A stretch of 64,000 nt of DNA from Pseudomonas putida (GTDB lineage Bacteria; Pseudomonadota; Gammaproteobacteria; Pseudomonadales; Pseudomonadaceae): NCBI GenBank assembly GCA_041071465.1, contig CP163498.1:248001-312000 (forward strand), written 5' to 3'. The notes beneath the pieces are model-generated. The model worked only from the letters and a program-made list of their open reading frames with translations. It made no database searches and was not told where the DNA came from. Positions 47,579 to 57,730 of the stretch are shown one piece after another; position 1 is the stretch's first letter; each line of letters starts with the position of its first letter. A program made the position numbers and the translations under genes.

Positions 47579-49565
47579 ATGCAGCTGCTCCAGACACGCC
47601 CAGGACATCACGCACCCGGGTCTTGACCTTGACGCGGTAGCGCCGGTCGAGGGCCGCCAGCAACCCGCCCAGGCCGGTCAGCAGACCGCCCAGCCAGATC
47701 CAGCGGACGTAAGGCTTGATATGCACACGTACTGCCCAGGCGCCGTTCTCCAGCGGCTCGCCGAGGGCGACGTACAGGTCGCGGGTAAAGCCGGCGTCGA
47801 TGCCGGCTTCGGTCATCATCGACTGCTGCACGGTGTACAGGCGCTTCTCCGGGTGCAGGGTGGTCACTTCACGGCCATCGCGGCTGACCACCACGGTGCC
47901 CTTGTCGGAGATGAAGTTCGGCCCTTCGAAGTGCCGGGCCCCCTGGAACAGGAAGTGGTAACCGCCCAGCTCCACGCTCTCGCCCGGTGCCATGCGCAGG
48001 TCGCGTTCGGCGCTGTTGTTGCTCGACAGCACCACGCCCAGCGCGCACACCGCCAGGCCCAGGTGCGCCAGCTGCATGCCCCAGTAGCTGCGACCCAGGC
48101 CAGGCAGGCCCTTGAGCAGGCCTTTGTGACGGGTCTTGTCGAGAATGTCGCGCAGCCCGCCAAGCACCACCCAGGCGGCCAGGGCGAAGGCGGTCAGGGT
48201 CGGCCAGTCGAAGTCGTCGACGATAAAGCCTGCCACCGGCGCGAGGATGGCGCTGCCGAGCAGCACCGGGGTCATCATGCTGGCCAGCCATTTGCCGGGG
48301 GTGTCTTTCCAGCGCACCACCACGCCCACGCCCAGCACCACCATCAGCAGTGCCATCAGCGGCAGGAACAAGGCGTCGAAATACGGTGGGCCGACCGACA
48401 GCTTGGCACCGGTCAACGCATCGAGCACCAGCGGGTAGAGGGTGCCGAGCAGAATCATCGAGGCCGCCACTACCAGCACCAGGTTGTTGGCCAGCAGCAG
48501 CGTCTCGCGCGACCACAGGGCAAAGCCGACCTGGCTCTTGACCACCGGTGCGCGCAAGGCGAACAGAGTGAGCGAACCACCGACCACGAACAGCAGGAAG
48601 ATCAGGATGAAAATGCCCCGCGACGGGTCGGCGGCAAACGCATGCACCGAGGTCAGGACACCGGAGCGCACCAGGAAGGTACCCAGCAGGCTCAGCGAGA
48701 ACGCGGCAATCGCCAGCAGCACGGTCCAGCTCTTGAATACCCCGCGCTTCTCGGTCACCGCCAGCGAGTGGATCAGCGCCGTACCCACCAGCCAAGGCAT
48801 GAACGAGGCGTTTTCCACAGGGTCCCAGAACCACCAGCCACCCCAGCCCAGTTCATAGCAGGCCCACCACGAACCCAGGGTAATGCCGACACCGAGGAAG
48901 GCCCAGGCAACGATGGTCCAGGGCCGCGACCAGCGCGCCCAGGCGGCGTCCAGGCGGCCACCGAGCAAGGCGGCGATGGCGAAGGCGAAGGCCACCGAGA
49001 ACCCGACGTAGCCCATGTACAGCATCGGCGGGTGGACGATCAGGCCAAAGTCCTGCAACAGCGGGTTGAGGTCGCGGCCATCGGTCGGCACCTGCGGCAG
49101 CAGGCGCTGGAACGGGTTGGAGGTGATGATCAGGAAGCTCAGGAAGCCCACGCTGATCATGCCCATTACCGCCAGCACGCGGGCCAGCATCACCTGCGGC
49201 AACTGCCGCGAGAACACCGATACGGCGAAGGTCCAGCCGCCGAGGATCAGCGCCCACAGCAACAGCGAACCTTCGTGCGCCCCCCACACGGCACTGAACT
49301 TGTAGTACCAGGGCAAGGCGCTGTTGGAGTTGCTGGCCACATAGGCGACCGAGAAGTTGTCGGTCATGAAGGCATGGGTCAGGCAGGCGAAGGCAAAGGC
49401 CAGGAAGGCGAACTGCCCCCAGGCCGCCGGCCGCGCCAGGCTCATCCACAGGCTGTCGCCACGCCAGGCGCCGAGCAGCGGCACGCTGGCCTGCACGGCA
49501 GCAAAGCAGATGGCCAGGATCATCGCCAGCTGGCCGAGTTCGGGGATCACCAGCGCCGCGTTCAT
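47577..49565 (-). CDS. ccmF: Haem lyase subunit CcmF
   Basis: 662-residue inner-membrane protein with about 15 helices, the core of the cytochrome c haem ligation complex with CcmH and CcmI. The WWD haem-handling domain is seen as [19 protein letters not shown] near residue 235. Conserved histidines include [12 protein letters not shown] near 93 and [14 protein letters not shown] near 175. Start at 49565 overlaps the ccmE stop. Intact here, unlike four neighbours. Confidence 0.96.
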   Translation of the reverse strand: MNAALVIPELGQLAMILAICFAAVQASVPLLGAWRGDSLWMSLARPAAWGQFAFLAFAFACLTHAFMTDNFSVAYVASNSNSALPWYYKFSAVWGAHEGSLLLWALILGGWTFAVSVFSRQLPQVMLARVLAVMGMISVGFLSFLIITSNPFQRLLPQVPTDGRDLNPLLQDFGLIVHPPMLYMGYVGFSVAFAFAIAALLGGRLDAAWARWSRPWTIVAWAFLGVGITLGSWWACYELGWGGWWFWDPVENASFMPWLVGTALIHSLAVTEKRGVFKSWTVLLAIAAFSLSLLGTFLVRSGVLTSVHAFAADPSRGIFILIFLLFVVGGSLTLFALRAPVVKSQVGFALWSRETLLLANNLVLVVAASMILLGTLYPLVLDALTGAKLSVGPPYFDALFLPLMALLMVVLGVGVVVRWKDTPGKWLASMMTPVLLGSAILAPVAGFIVDDFDWPTLTAFALAAWVVLGGLRDILDKTRHKGLLKGLPGLGRSYWGMQLAHLGLAVCALGVVLSSNNSAERDLRMAPGESVELGGYHFLFQGARHFEGPNFISDKGTVVVSRDGREVTTLHPEKRLYTVQQSMMTEAGIDAGFTRDLYVALGEPLENGAWAVRVHIKPYVRWIWLGGLLTGLGGLLAALDRRYRVKVKTRVRDVLGVSGAAA

Positions 49566-50017
49566 GGCCTGGCCTCCCCGCCGCTGGCGGCCTGGCCGCT
49601 TTCCTTCAGGGCCTTGGTAACCTCGGGCGGCATGTACTTCTCGTCGTGCTTGGCCAGTACTTCATCGGCCACCACCACGCCATCGGCGTTGAGCTTGCCG
49701 AGGGCGACGATGCCCTGCCCTTCGCGGAACAGGTCGGGGAGGATGCCACGGTAGGTGATCGGCACCGACTTGTTGAAGTCGGTGACCACGAAGCGCACGT
49801 CCAGCGAATCGGACGAACGCTGCACCGAACCTTTCTCGACCATGCCGCCGGCGCGGATGCGGGTGTCCAGCGGCGCTTCGCCGTTGGCGATCTGGGTCGG
49901 GGTGTAGAACAGGTTGATGTTCTGCTGCAATGCGCTCAAGGCAAAGCCGACGGCAACCCCGACGCCGACCAGCAGGCCGACGATGAGCAACAGGCGTTTC
50001 TTGCGCTGCGGATTCAC
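49562..50017 (-). CDS. ccmE: Haem chaperone CcmE
   Basis: 151-residue periplasmic haem carrier anchored by one N-terminal helix ([20 protein letters not shown]). It covalently binds haem through the histidine in [14 protein letters not shown] near residue 127, with the following tyrosine as axial ligand. OB-fold strands are visible from [12 protein letters not shown] onward. Overlaps ccmF and ccmD by four bases each. Confidence 0.96.
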   Translation of the reverse strand: MNPQRKKRLLLIVGLLVGVGVAVGFALSALQQNINLFYTPTQIANGEAPLDTRIRAGGMVEKGSVQRSSDSLDVRFVVTDFNKSVPITYRGILPDLFREGQGIVALGKLNADGVVVADEVLAKHDEKYMPPEVTKALKESGQAASGGEARP

Positions 50018-50190
50018 TGGTTGTTCTCCCGGCGCAAACGGCGCGCCTCATCTTGCAGGTAGCGACGGCGGGCCAGCACGGGCGCGGCGACATTCAGCGC
50101 CAGCACTGCCAGGCAGATGCCATAGGCCGTCCACACGTACAGGCCATGGTGGCCCATGGCGAGAAAGTCACCGAAAGTGGCGAAACTCAT
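50014..50190 (-). CDS. ccmD: Haem exporter protein CcmD
   Basis: 58-residue single-helix protein that stabilises the CcmABC-CcmE complex. [20 protein letters not shown] is the conserved membrane segment, followed by a basic cytoplasmic tail ([15 protein letters not shown]). The start at 50190 has GGAGG upstream; the longer frame is rejected. Confidence 0.93.
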   Translation of the reverse strand: MSFATFGDFLAMGHHGLYVWTAYGICLAVLALNVAAPVLARRRYLQDEARRLRRENNQ

Positions 50191-50953
50191 TGTGCGGCCC
50201 TCCGCCCCAGGCTGTTCAATACTTCGTCCTTGACCCAACTGGCGCGCGCTTCGCGCTTGAGCACTTCAAGGCGCATGCGCAGCAACAGCACCGCGCCAAA
50301 GAAGCAGTAGAAGCCCAGCGCCGTGCACAGCAGCGGCAACCACATTTCTGCGGGCATCGCCGGCTTTTCGGTGAGGGTGAAAGTGGCGCCCTGGTGCAGG
50401 GTGTTCCACCACTCCACCGAGTACTTGATGATCGGGATGTTCACCACGCCGACGATCGCCAGTACCGCACAGGCCTTGGCTGCACTGTCACGATTACTGA
50501 TTGCCTGGCCCAGCGCAATAATGCCGAAGTACAGGAACAACAGGATGAGCATGGACGTCAGTCGGGCATCCCAGACCCACCAGCTTCCCCAGGTGGGCTT
50601 GCCCAGATGGCCCCGGTGACCAGCGCCACCGCGGTCATCCAGGCGCCGATGGGGGCGGCGCATTGCAAGGCGACGTCGGCCAGTTTCATCTTCCATACCA
50701 GCCCCACCACCCCGGCCACTGCCAGCAGCACGTAGCAGGACTGCGCCAGCATCGCCGCCGGCACGTGGATGTAGATGATGCGGAAGCTGTTGCCTTGCTG
50801 GTAGTCCTGGGGGGCGAAGGCCAGGCCCCAGGTGATGCCGACCAGCAGCAGGAGCACGGCAGCGCCGGCAAGCCACGGCAGCATGCGGCCGCTGATGGCA
50901 TAGAACCATTTGGGGGAGCCCAGCTTGTGGAACCACGTCCAGCTTATTTTCAT
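50187..50953 (-). pseudogene. ccmC: Haem exporter protein CcmC, frameshifted
   Basis: Six-helix WWD-family protein that loads haem on CcmE; about 255 residues if intact. Visible: [20 protein letters not shown] near 55 with a haem histidine, then in the other frame [20 protein letters not shown] (WWD core [13 protein letters not shown]) and [13 protein letters not shown] with the second histidine. At 50602-50604 CCC on the plus strand should be CCCC: GAIWGKPTWG becomes [12 protein letters not shown] and the frame stops early. Confidence 0.85.
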
Positions 50954-50999
50954 CAGGGTACATCCAGGGTATTGGCCGGGCTTGAAAGCCCGGGACTCG

Positions 51000-51668
51000 T
51001 TATTCGCCGACGCTGATCTTCAGGCCGGCCGCTATCGCAAAGGGTGCCAGGGTCACGGCCAGGGCCGTCAGGCTGGCGAGCCAGAGCAGGTGGCCGGTTG
51101 CCGGCATATTCTGCAACGCCGCTTGCAACGCACCACTGCCCAGGATCAATACAGGGATATACAACGGCAGAATCAGCAATGCCAGCAGCAAACCGCCGCG
51201 TTTCAGACCGACTGTCAGCGCCGCGCCCACCGCCCCCAGCAGGCTCAGCACCGGCGTGCCCAGCAGCAGGGAACCGAGCAGCACCGGCAGGCAATGGCTC
51301 GGCAGCCCCAGCATCAGTGCCAGCAGCGGCGCCAACAATACCAGCGCCAGCCCGGAAAAGATCCAGTGCGCCAGCACCTTGGCCAGCACCAGCAGCGCCA
51401 ACGGGTGCGGCGACAGCACCCACTGTTCCAGCGAGCCGTCCTCGAAATCGCTGCGGAACAGGCCGTCCAGCGACAACAGCACCGCCAGCAGTGCCGCCAC
51501 CCAGACCAGGCCTGGCGACAAGGTTTGCAACAATTGGCTTTCCGGGCCGACTGCCAGCGGGAACAGTGCAACCACTATGGCGAAGAACACCAACGGGTTG
51601 GCCAGCTCGGCCGGGCGGCGGAACAGCAGGCGCGCTTCGCGGCGCAACAACAGGATGAATACGCTCAT
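51000..51668 (-). CDS. ccmB: Haem exporter protein CcmB
   Basis: 222-residue six-helix membrane subunit of the CcmAB ABC complex. Family features: [20 protein letters not shown] at the N-terminus, [18 protein letters not shown] near 75 and [18 protein letters not shown] near 155. Start at 51668 forms ATGA with the intended ccmA stop. Confidence 0.94.
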   Translation of the reverse strand: MSVFILLLRREARLLFRRPAELANPLVFFAIVVALFPLAVGPESQLLQTLSPGLVWVAALLAVLLSLDGLFRSDFEDGSLEQWVLSPHPLALLVLAKVLAHWIFSGLALVLLAPLLALMLGLPSHCLPVLLGSLLLGTPVLSLLGAVGAALTVGLKRGGLLLALLILPLYIPVLILGSGALQAALQNMPATGHLLWLASLTALAVTLAPFAIAAGLKISVGE

Positions 51669-52296
51669 GCCGCCCATTGCCCAGGTTCAGTTCACGGTAA
51701 CCGGAGGGCTTGCGTTCCAGCGTGTGGTGGGTGGTCAGCACTACCGTGCCGCCCTGCTCGCAGTGGGCCGCCAGGTGCGCCTCGAGCTGCGCCACGCCCT
51801 GCTTGTCGAGGGCGGTGAAGGGTTCGTCGAGGATCCACAGCGGCGGGCTGGCCAGGTACAGCCGGGCCAGGGCCACGCGGCGCTGCTGGCCGGCAGACAG
51901 GGTGTGGCAGGGCACGTCTTCGAAACCACGCAGGCCGACGGCCGCCAGTGCCGCCCAGATCGCCTCGCGGCTGGCCGGCTGGTGCAGGGCGCACAGCCAG
52001 GTGAGGTTCTCCTCGGCGGTGAGCAGGTCCTTGATGCCCGCTGCATGGCCGATCCACAACAGGATGCTGGCCAGGGCGTGGCGCTGTTCGGCCAGTGGCT
52101 TGCCGCCCAGCAGGATCTGCCCGGCCGTCGGCTGCATCAGGCCGGCCAGCAAGCGCAGCAGGCTGGTCTTGCCGCTGCCGTTGGGGCCGCTGATCTGCAG
52201 CATGTCGCCGGGCCGCAGCTCGAAAGCGAGGTGCTCGAACAGCAGGCGCCAGTCGCGCTCGCAGGCCAGGCCCGCGGCTTGGAGGTGAAGGGTCAC
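51665..52296 (-). pseudogene. ccmA: Haem exporter ATP-binding protein CcmA, frameshifted at the last codons
   Basis: ABC ATPase of the CcmABCD complex that releases holo-CcmE; about 211 residues if intact. Walker [19 protein letters not shown] near 37, signature [14 protein letters not shown] near 133, Walker [13 protein letters not shown] near 152, H-loop TTHHTL near 187. At 51679 one G is missing on the plus strand; with it the protein ends NLGQWAA at TGA overlapping the ccmB ATG. As given, the frame runs on to 50953 through ccmB. Confidence 0.85.
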
Positions 52297-52330
52297 GGTT
52301 TCGCCTTATCTTTGTAGGGCTGAGGTCGGC

Positions 52331-52434
52331 GTCGCCTGCTTCGCGGGTAAACCCGCTCCCACAGGTTCAACGCAGGGTTTGAAAGCTGCGCAAACCCTTG
52401 TAGGAGCGGGTTCACCCGCGAAGCAGGCGACGCC
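52331..52434. repeat. REP pair
   Basis: GGCGTCGCCTGCTTCGCGGG and its complement flank a 40-base loop; extended inverted repeat between ccmA and the toxin region. Confidence 0.85.
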
Positions 52435-52451
52435 AACCTCTAGCCCTGTAT

Positions 52452-52593
52452 CTCAAGTCGCCCCCTCGCTGCCGTTATACTGGCAACGACGGACGGCCGG
52501 CATTATTACACGCGCCGCCGCGCTGCCAAGAGGGCGGGTTCGACAGGTTGTATACAATCATGACTGAAATCAATAGTCTCGCCGCACAATCCC
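52452..52593 (+). repeat. Duplicated fliK leader, copy 1 (with the first codons of fliK)
   Basis: Begins CTCAAGTCGC and contains GCTGCCGTTATACTGGCAAC, identical in 20 bases to the leader of fliK at 55.65 kb; the TATACT within is a plausible -10 box. It ends with a fliK-like start (MTEINSLAAQSL, compare MSEINSLGAQTA). The open frame continues to 52904 as non-fliK sequence, so only the leader and about 12 codons were copied. A TTGTATACAA palindrome lies at 52548-52557. Confidence 0.8.
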
Positions 52594-52701
52594 TCGCGGC
52601 GAGCATGCCGGTGTACTGTCTCCCGGCCAATAAATACATACCTCCAGATCTGTCGCCCCGGGCTCGACCATGCCAACTCCTTCACATGGCAGGTCCAAGA
52701 C

Positions 52702-54342
52702 ATGACAACTCATTTGCACCCATCAGCGGCCCAACACACGCGCAAATACCTCACCCTGATTCCTCGTCCAGATCGAGTCGCCGCCGAAAAAATAAGGCAG
52801 TGGTACAAGACTCAGGAAACCGATCTCGATCCCGACACCACATTGGCAGTTACCTTGCACTACAAGCCCAACCCCGAGGGGGGCTGGCTAGCCCAAGTGG
52901 TTGAGCAAATTCCGCTCAGTCAGGCCCTGTTGTCCAAATGGCAAGATCAATCCAATAGCGTGGAGAACATTTCACTTGCCCCCCTTCTCCGCCCCACGGC
53001 CCTAGTCGCCCTTGACCTCATAGGCCTTTTCAAGGAATGGAGCCTTACGCAGGAAAGCTGGTCTCAGGCCTTTTCCGATGGTCACGTGCATATCGTCGAT
53101 CGACTCCCCCCAGGCGGCCTCTTTGGCGAGATCGAAGACCATTTGGTGTATCAAGGGCTCTTCCGGAAGACCGAGCCCATGCAATACAACCGCCAGACGC
53201 AGATCATCACCGACACGCAAGCGTTTCAACAATTCATCTGGAATTTGAGCTTTCATGACGAGTTCATCACCCAATTGAACGACTATTGGCTGCACCAATT
53301 TGACGATTTCGCCATGCTGGCACGCGTAAACTTCATCGCCGCCTGCAACAAGCAGGTCGAGGAAGGTAGCCTGAGCCAAGCGGGGTGCGAGCTGGCCTGG
53401 CGCTCGGCCGGTATCGCCAACGACGATGACTCGCAAACCGCGCATGACGGCCAGGTTGAGGCACGCATGCTCAACTTCTATGGCTATGTCGCTACGGATA
53501 TTCCTTGCCTCACTGATCGGGCCTCAGGCCTGACCCTGCTCTATATACCTGGCAACTCTTCGCCAGTGCATGAGTTTGCCAACCAGGGCGCAATGAAAAT
53601 CTGGTTGGTAGAGCAGTGCAAGGATGCCGAAAAGTGCAAGGCGTTGATGGCGCATTTCCGTCTCGAAGACCTGCAAAGCGGGCTTAGCTACTCAGGGTTG
53701 CAAGCCACGCTCGAAGGGTTGGGCAATTACCAGGGCACGCGCTACCTGTACATTGACAATCTGATCGTGCCAGCGCGCGGCTGGTCCCCCCAGTACATCA
53801 ACTACAAGGTCGAGACCTACAGCCCGGTGATAGCGGGCAGCCTGTTCGACCATATCGCCTTGCGGCACAAACAGCGCAGCTACGAAGATGCACAGTTTTT
53901 GATCACCAGCAATAGCGACCTCATCAAGGCCAAATGGCGAGGTTATCTCAACCTTACGCTGACTCTGCTCGCGCCCCTGTCGCTTCTGGTGCCCGGGCTG
54001 GGATGGCTGGTTGCTGTTGGTGGCATCGCGCAGTTCGGCGTTGGGCTTGATGAAGTGATCAATGGCAGGAACCTGCAAGAGAAACTGGATGGCGTCACCA
54101 ACATTGCATTCGGTGCACTGTGTGCCGCGCCGCTGCTCGGAGAGCTGAGAGCCGGCAGCCAACAACTGTTCCGGGCACAATACGACGGTTTTGTTGCCCC
54201 TCGCAGGATAAATGGCCAGATCGGCTACCCGCTCAGCCCAACCCGGCCACCAAGACCCCGCTGGGGTGGTAGAAACTTTCAGGCGTACTTCGAGCAGCCG
54301 GTGCCGGTCGAACCGCTCCCCCTCATGCAGGCGAAACAGTAA
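52702..54342 (+). CDS. Dermonecrotic-toxin-like protein (DUF6543), N-terminal part
   Basis: 546 codons of a large toxin-like protein. The domain matches the DUF6543 region of Pseudomonas dermonecrotic/Mcf-type proteins: LTLLYIPGNSSPVHEFANQG near residue 277, and GNYQGTRYLYIDNLIVPARG near 345. A hydrophobic hairpin near 415-455 (LTLTLLAPLSLLVPGLGWLV) could insert in a membrane. The G+C content is clearly below its neighbours, which suggests transfer. The stop at 54342 follows a run of five C at 54318-54322; adding one C would continue the frame as PPHAGETVIRRQTTHAG into the next open frame. So this is probably the front half of one protein of about 955 residues. The start at 52702 is uncertain, with a weak ribosome-binding site. 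Confidence 0.75.
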   Translation: MTTHLHPSAAQHTRKYLTLIPRPDRVAAEKIRQWYKTQETDLDPDTTLAVTLHYKPNPEGGWLAQVVEQIPLSQALLSKWQDQSNSVENISLAPLLRPTALVALDLIGLFKEWSLTQESWSQAFSDGHVHIVDRLPPGGLFGEIEDHLVYQGLFRKTEPMQYNRQTQIITDTQAFQQFIWNLSFHDEFITQLNDYWLHQFDDFAMLARVNFIAACNKQVEEGSLSQAGCELAWRSAGIANDDDSQTAHDGQVEARMLNFYGYVATDIPCLTDRASGLTLLYIPGNSSPVHEFANQGAMKIWLVEQCKDAEKCKALMAHFRLEDLQSGLSYSGLQATLEGLGNYQGTRYLYIDNLIVPARGWSPQYINYKVETYSPVIAGSLFDHIALRHKQRSYEDAQFLITSNSDLIKAKWRGYLNLTLTLLAPLSLLVPGLGWLVAVGGIAQFGVGLDEVINGRNLQEKLDGVTNIAFGALCAAPLLGELRAGSQQLFRAQYDGFVAPRRINGQIGYPLSPTRPPRPRWGGRNFQAYFEQPVPVEPLPLMQAKQ

Positions 54343-54368
54343 TCCGCCGGCAAACCACCCATGCGGGC

Positions 54369-55568
54369 ATGGACACGCTGATAGATGTGCATAATCCGGA
54401 AACGGACTTTGTCTACGACCTGAATGCCGACGCGTTTGTCAGGTCAAGCGATGTGGGTGAAGCTGCACCCACCCGCTTCATCGCCGAGAACGCTAGGTTG
54501 CGCACATACCAACCGGCATTCAACGGCCCTCGCGACGTTAGCAACGCCATGCGCGAAAGCACGCTGCGCAGTCTCGGTATAGAACTCCCGCTCCCCGTCG
54601 AAGTGCCGAGGGTCACCCACGTAAATCAGCTGCCTATCCCCAAGAGAGTGATCCATCTATGGCCCAGCGGTGATCCCATCTCGCCGGCGTCGCTCGCGCA
54701 TGTCAGCCGCAATTCCAGGCTGCTCAACGAGAGCGGCTTTGCTCATGTTCTTTACCTGTCCAACGCAAACTATGACGCCTTCGTCATGAATAGCCGCGCC
54801 TTGGCCCGCGTCGCTCCCGACCTGCAGGTATTGCCCCTCGAACACCAAGGTTTCTACCGCGAAATGGGGTACTCCAAGCGCTATTACGATGCCGCCATGG
54901 AGGGACCGGAGCGCGGGTCCTCACACATAACCGCAGCCAATGACATATTGAAATACCATGCGCTCTATCACGAAGGCGGCTTGTACATGGATATCAACAA
55001 TGACATGCTGGCACCGTCTGATCATCCTGCGGCGGCAGGTATCGTCAATGCCCACGCACCCAGCGACTGGATCGGCAATGTGCCGTTGGAGGCATCGCCC
55101 GAGGGCCTATTGCTCGAGCAGCCGAGCTCCAACCCATTCAGAGGCGCGCATCAGCAATACAATACCAGCGTAATTGGCAGCCATCCCCGCAACCCGTCCT
55201 TGCGCAGGGTCATAGACGAAATGGAACGTCGGCTGGACACCCGCCCAGGATTCTTCAGCCAGAAACAGAACTGGCCGGCCCAAGGAGCCCGGGGCGCCAA
55301 GTACGCCACCTATGCCAAGGCGCTGAGTAACTTGACCGGTATTGAAATGTTCAATCACGTCGTTGACCGGGCCTTGCCTGCTTATCGGCAAATGAAACAG
55401 ATATACAAGCTGCTCAGCTGCCCGCTGCTGGAGACACCTACGCTGCTGGGCGCGGACCTGAGGCCAGTGTCTGATGAAGAGCTGCAAGCCAGCCTCCAGT
55501 CACTGTTCCGCGTGAACCGAGTTGTGCGAGTGAACAACGGGTTCGCCTGGAGGAACCTGAATCACTGA
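54369..55568 (+). CDS. Toxin glycosyltransferase-like part (TcdA/TcdB-type sugar-binding fold), C-terminal half of the preceding gene
   Basis: 399 codons. It resembles the glycosyltransferase domain of large clostridial-type toxins and Gly_transf_sug proteins: PKRVIHLWPSGDPISP near 91, HITAANDILKYHALYHEGGL near 191, followed by YMDINNDML. In the family the last element is a DxD metal motif; here it is D-I-N-N-D, so the second acid is displaced or replaced. With the upstream DUF6543 part it would form a translocation domain plus a transferase, a typical toxin design. No secretion or immunity gene is adjacent. A separate start at 54369 is possible but has no good ribosome-binding site. Confidence 0.7.
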   Translation: MDTLIDVHNPETDFVYDLNADAFVRSSDVGEAAPTRFIAENARLRTYQPAFNGPRDVSNAMRESTLRSLGIELPLPVEVPRVTHVNQLPIPKRVIHLWPSGDPISPASLAHVSRNSRLLNESGFAHVLYLSNANYDAFVMNSRALARVAPDLQVLPLEHQGFYREMGYSKRYYDAAMEGPERGSSHITAANDILKYHALYHEGGLYMDINNDMLAPSDHPAAAGIVNAHAPSDWIGNVPLEASPEGLLLEQPSSNPFRGAHQQYNTSVIGSHPRNPSLRRVIDEMERRLDTRPGFFSQKQNWPAQGARGAKYATYAKALSNLTGIEMFNHVVDRALPAYRQMKQIYKLLSCPLLETPTLLGADLRPVSDEELQASLQSLFRVNRVVRVNNGFAWRNLNH

Positions 55569-55635
55569 GACAACGCTGGACGTGTGCCGGCCTGGGGCTC
55601 ATAGCTCCAGGCCGGCACGCTTTCCGGGCTCCCGC

Positions 55636-55780
55636 CTCAAGTCGCTGTCAGCGCTGCCGTTATACTGGCAACAACGGGCGGACTGCATGACGACACGCAG
55701 CGCCACGCTGCGAACCAGGCGAGCTCGAAAGGTTGTAGACCCTACATGAGTGAAATCAACAGTCTCGGCGCACAAACCGC
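55636..55780 (+). repeat. fliK leader, copy 2 (native)
   Basis: Matches copy 1 at 52452-52593 along its length with a few small indels; includes GCTGCCGTTATACTGGCAAC and the fliK start. Confidence 0.8.
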
Positions 55781-57302
55781 GATCAGCCCCCAGGCCATCA
55801 AGGCGGGCATGACCGGCGAACTGCTGCGCCTGACGCAACCGCAGCCCGGCTTGATGGCCCCCGGCGAGACCGCGCAGGCCGAGGTCATGTCGTTGCGCCA
55901 GGTGGGCCAGGACTTTCAGCTGGTGCTGCGGCTGATGCAGGCCAACGGCACCCAGACCCAGCTGCAAGCCAGCGCCAGCCAGCCCCTGCCCCAGGGTAGC
56001 CAGGTTACGGTCAGCCAGACCGAAAGCAACCGCCTGGCGATCATGCTGCAGCAGGCCAGCGCCAGCCAGGTCGCCACCCTCACTCAGCTGGACACCAGCA
56101 AGGTGCCGGTCGGCACCCTGCTGCAGGGCAAGGTCCTGACCAACCAGGCGCTGGCCCAGGCGCCCGGCCAGCCCGCCGTCTACCGGGCGCTGGTCAGCCT
56201 GCTGAACAGTGCCCAGGCCGGCGCAACCCTGAGCGTGGAAAGCCCGCGACCGCTGGCCGTCGGTAGCCTGCTCAGCGCGCTGGTGCAGGGCGACCAGTCG
56301 CTGCGTTTCGTACCGCTCAGCGGCCGCCAGGACCAGCTCAGCATTGCCCAACAGCTGCTGACCCAGCAAAACCGCCAGGCTTCGCTGCCCGGCCTGCTCA
56401 ATGCCTTGCAACAGGTGGCCCACGACCCGGGCGCCGATGGCGAACTGCGAGCCAGCGCCGAACGCCTGCTGGCGGGCCTGCCAGAAGCCCGGCAACTGGG
56501 TGATGCCAAGGCAGTGGCCCAAGCCCTGAACAACAGCGGTACCTTTCTCGAAGCCAAACTGCTGGGCGGTCTCCCGGCCAGCGTCGCCACCGACCTCAAG
56601 GCGCACTTGCTGCGGCTGATCACCGTCGCGCCGGCCAGCATACCCGGGGCGCCCAACCTGGCGCTCGCCAGCCTGGCCGTAACCATGCCGGCCCTGGCCC
56701 GCAGCGCGCTGGGCATGCTCGAACGGGTCAGCCCCAAGCCGCAGCCGGGCGCATTCCCGCTGCCGTCGCGCCTGCTCAAGGCCATGGAAGACGAAGGCGA
56801 CCTGCAACAACTGCTGCGCCTGGCCGCCGCTGCCGTGTCGCGCCTGCAAAGCCACGCCATGAGCAGCCTGCAACAAACCGGTACCCTGGAAAACGGCAAC
56901 CTGCAGACCACCTGGCAAACCGAAGTGCCGATCCGTCACGGCCAGGAGTTCATCCCGTTGCAGGTCAAGCTGCAACGCGAGGAAACGCCACAACAGCAAG
57001 CCGACCGCCAGCAGGAATCAGCCGACCCGCTGCAAGCCCTGTGGCGTATCGAGCTGGCTTTCGACCTCTCGCCCCTTGGCCCGGTGCAGGTCCAGGCACA
57101 ACTGAGCCAAGGCCGCCTGGGTGGCCAGCTTTGGGCGGAACGCGAGGCGACAGCCCGGCTGATCGACAGCCAGCTCGGCAGCTTGCGCGAACGCCTGTTG
57201 GCGCGGGGCCTGGATGTGGGTGATCTGGAATGCCATCCTGGTATCCGCCACAAGGCCCGCGTACGCGGGTTGAACAACGCTGGGTGGATGAGAACGCATG
57301 AC
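55746..57302 (+). pseudogene. fliK: FliK-like flagellar hook-length control protein, frameshifted near the C-terminus
   Basis: About 519 residues if intact. MSEINSLGAQTAISPQAIKA at the start, a long Gln/Leu/Ala-rich middle, and a C-terminal hook-length domain with PLGPVQVQAQLSQGRLGGQL near 440 and SLRERLLARGLDVGDLECH near 480. At 57245-57246 CC should be CCC; with it the end reads GIPPQGPRTRVEQRW to VDENA-stop at 57302, where the stop overlaps the next ATG (ATGA). As given the frame runs on to 57572. The gene is distant from the main flagellar cluster, so it may be a paralogue. Confidence 0.8.
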
Positions 57303-57639
57303 GCACCAACCTGCACGGCAGGCGATTGCCCTGTTCTACGACGGGCAGCAAGCCCCTACCCTCACCGCCAAGGGCGACGATGCGCTGGCCGAGGTCATCC
57401 TGGCATTGGCCCGCGAGCACGAGGTGCCGATCTACGAAAATGCCGAGCTGGTGCGCCTGCTGGCGCGCCTGGAGCTGGGGGACCAGATACCGGAGGCGCT
57501 GTACCTGACCATTGCCGAAATCATCGCCTTTGCCTGGCACCTGCGGGGCAAAGTGCCTGCGGGCTTCGATGACGAACCTGCCGCCCCAGGGCCTACCCCA
57601 CCGCTGCTCGGAAGGCTGCCCGGAGGCGAAGGCGCCTGA
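57298..57639 (+). CDS. FlhB-like protein (C-terminal domain only)
   Basis: 113-residue protein resembling the cytoplasmic C-terminal domain of FlhB: AIALFYDGQQAPTLTAKGDD, then HEVPIYENAELVRLLARLEL and IPEALYLTIAEIIAFAWHLR. The NPTH autocleavage site of full FlhB is absent. It is coupled to fliK by ATGA. Such short FhlB proteins occur next to fliK in several pseudomonads and may help switch export specificity. Confidence 0.85.
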   Translation: MTHQPARQAIALFYDGQQAPTLTAKGDDALAEVILALAREHEVPIYENAELVRLLARLELGDQIPEALYLTIAEIIAFAWHLRGKVPAGFDDEPAAPGPTPPLLGRLPGGEGA

Positions 57640-57730
57640 CCGCCATGGTATCCATGCAAATTGCCTTTTTGCGCCATGTTGGTAACGTGCCGTTCAAGGT
57701 CAGGCGCTTGGCGATGTAAGGAATACTGTA

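Noticed and set aside
47721..49754. Open frame of 677 codons on the plus strand over ccmF
   Set aside because: Composition rich in His, Gln and Arg with no domain; a shadow of ccmF.
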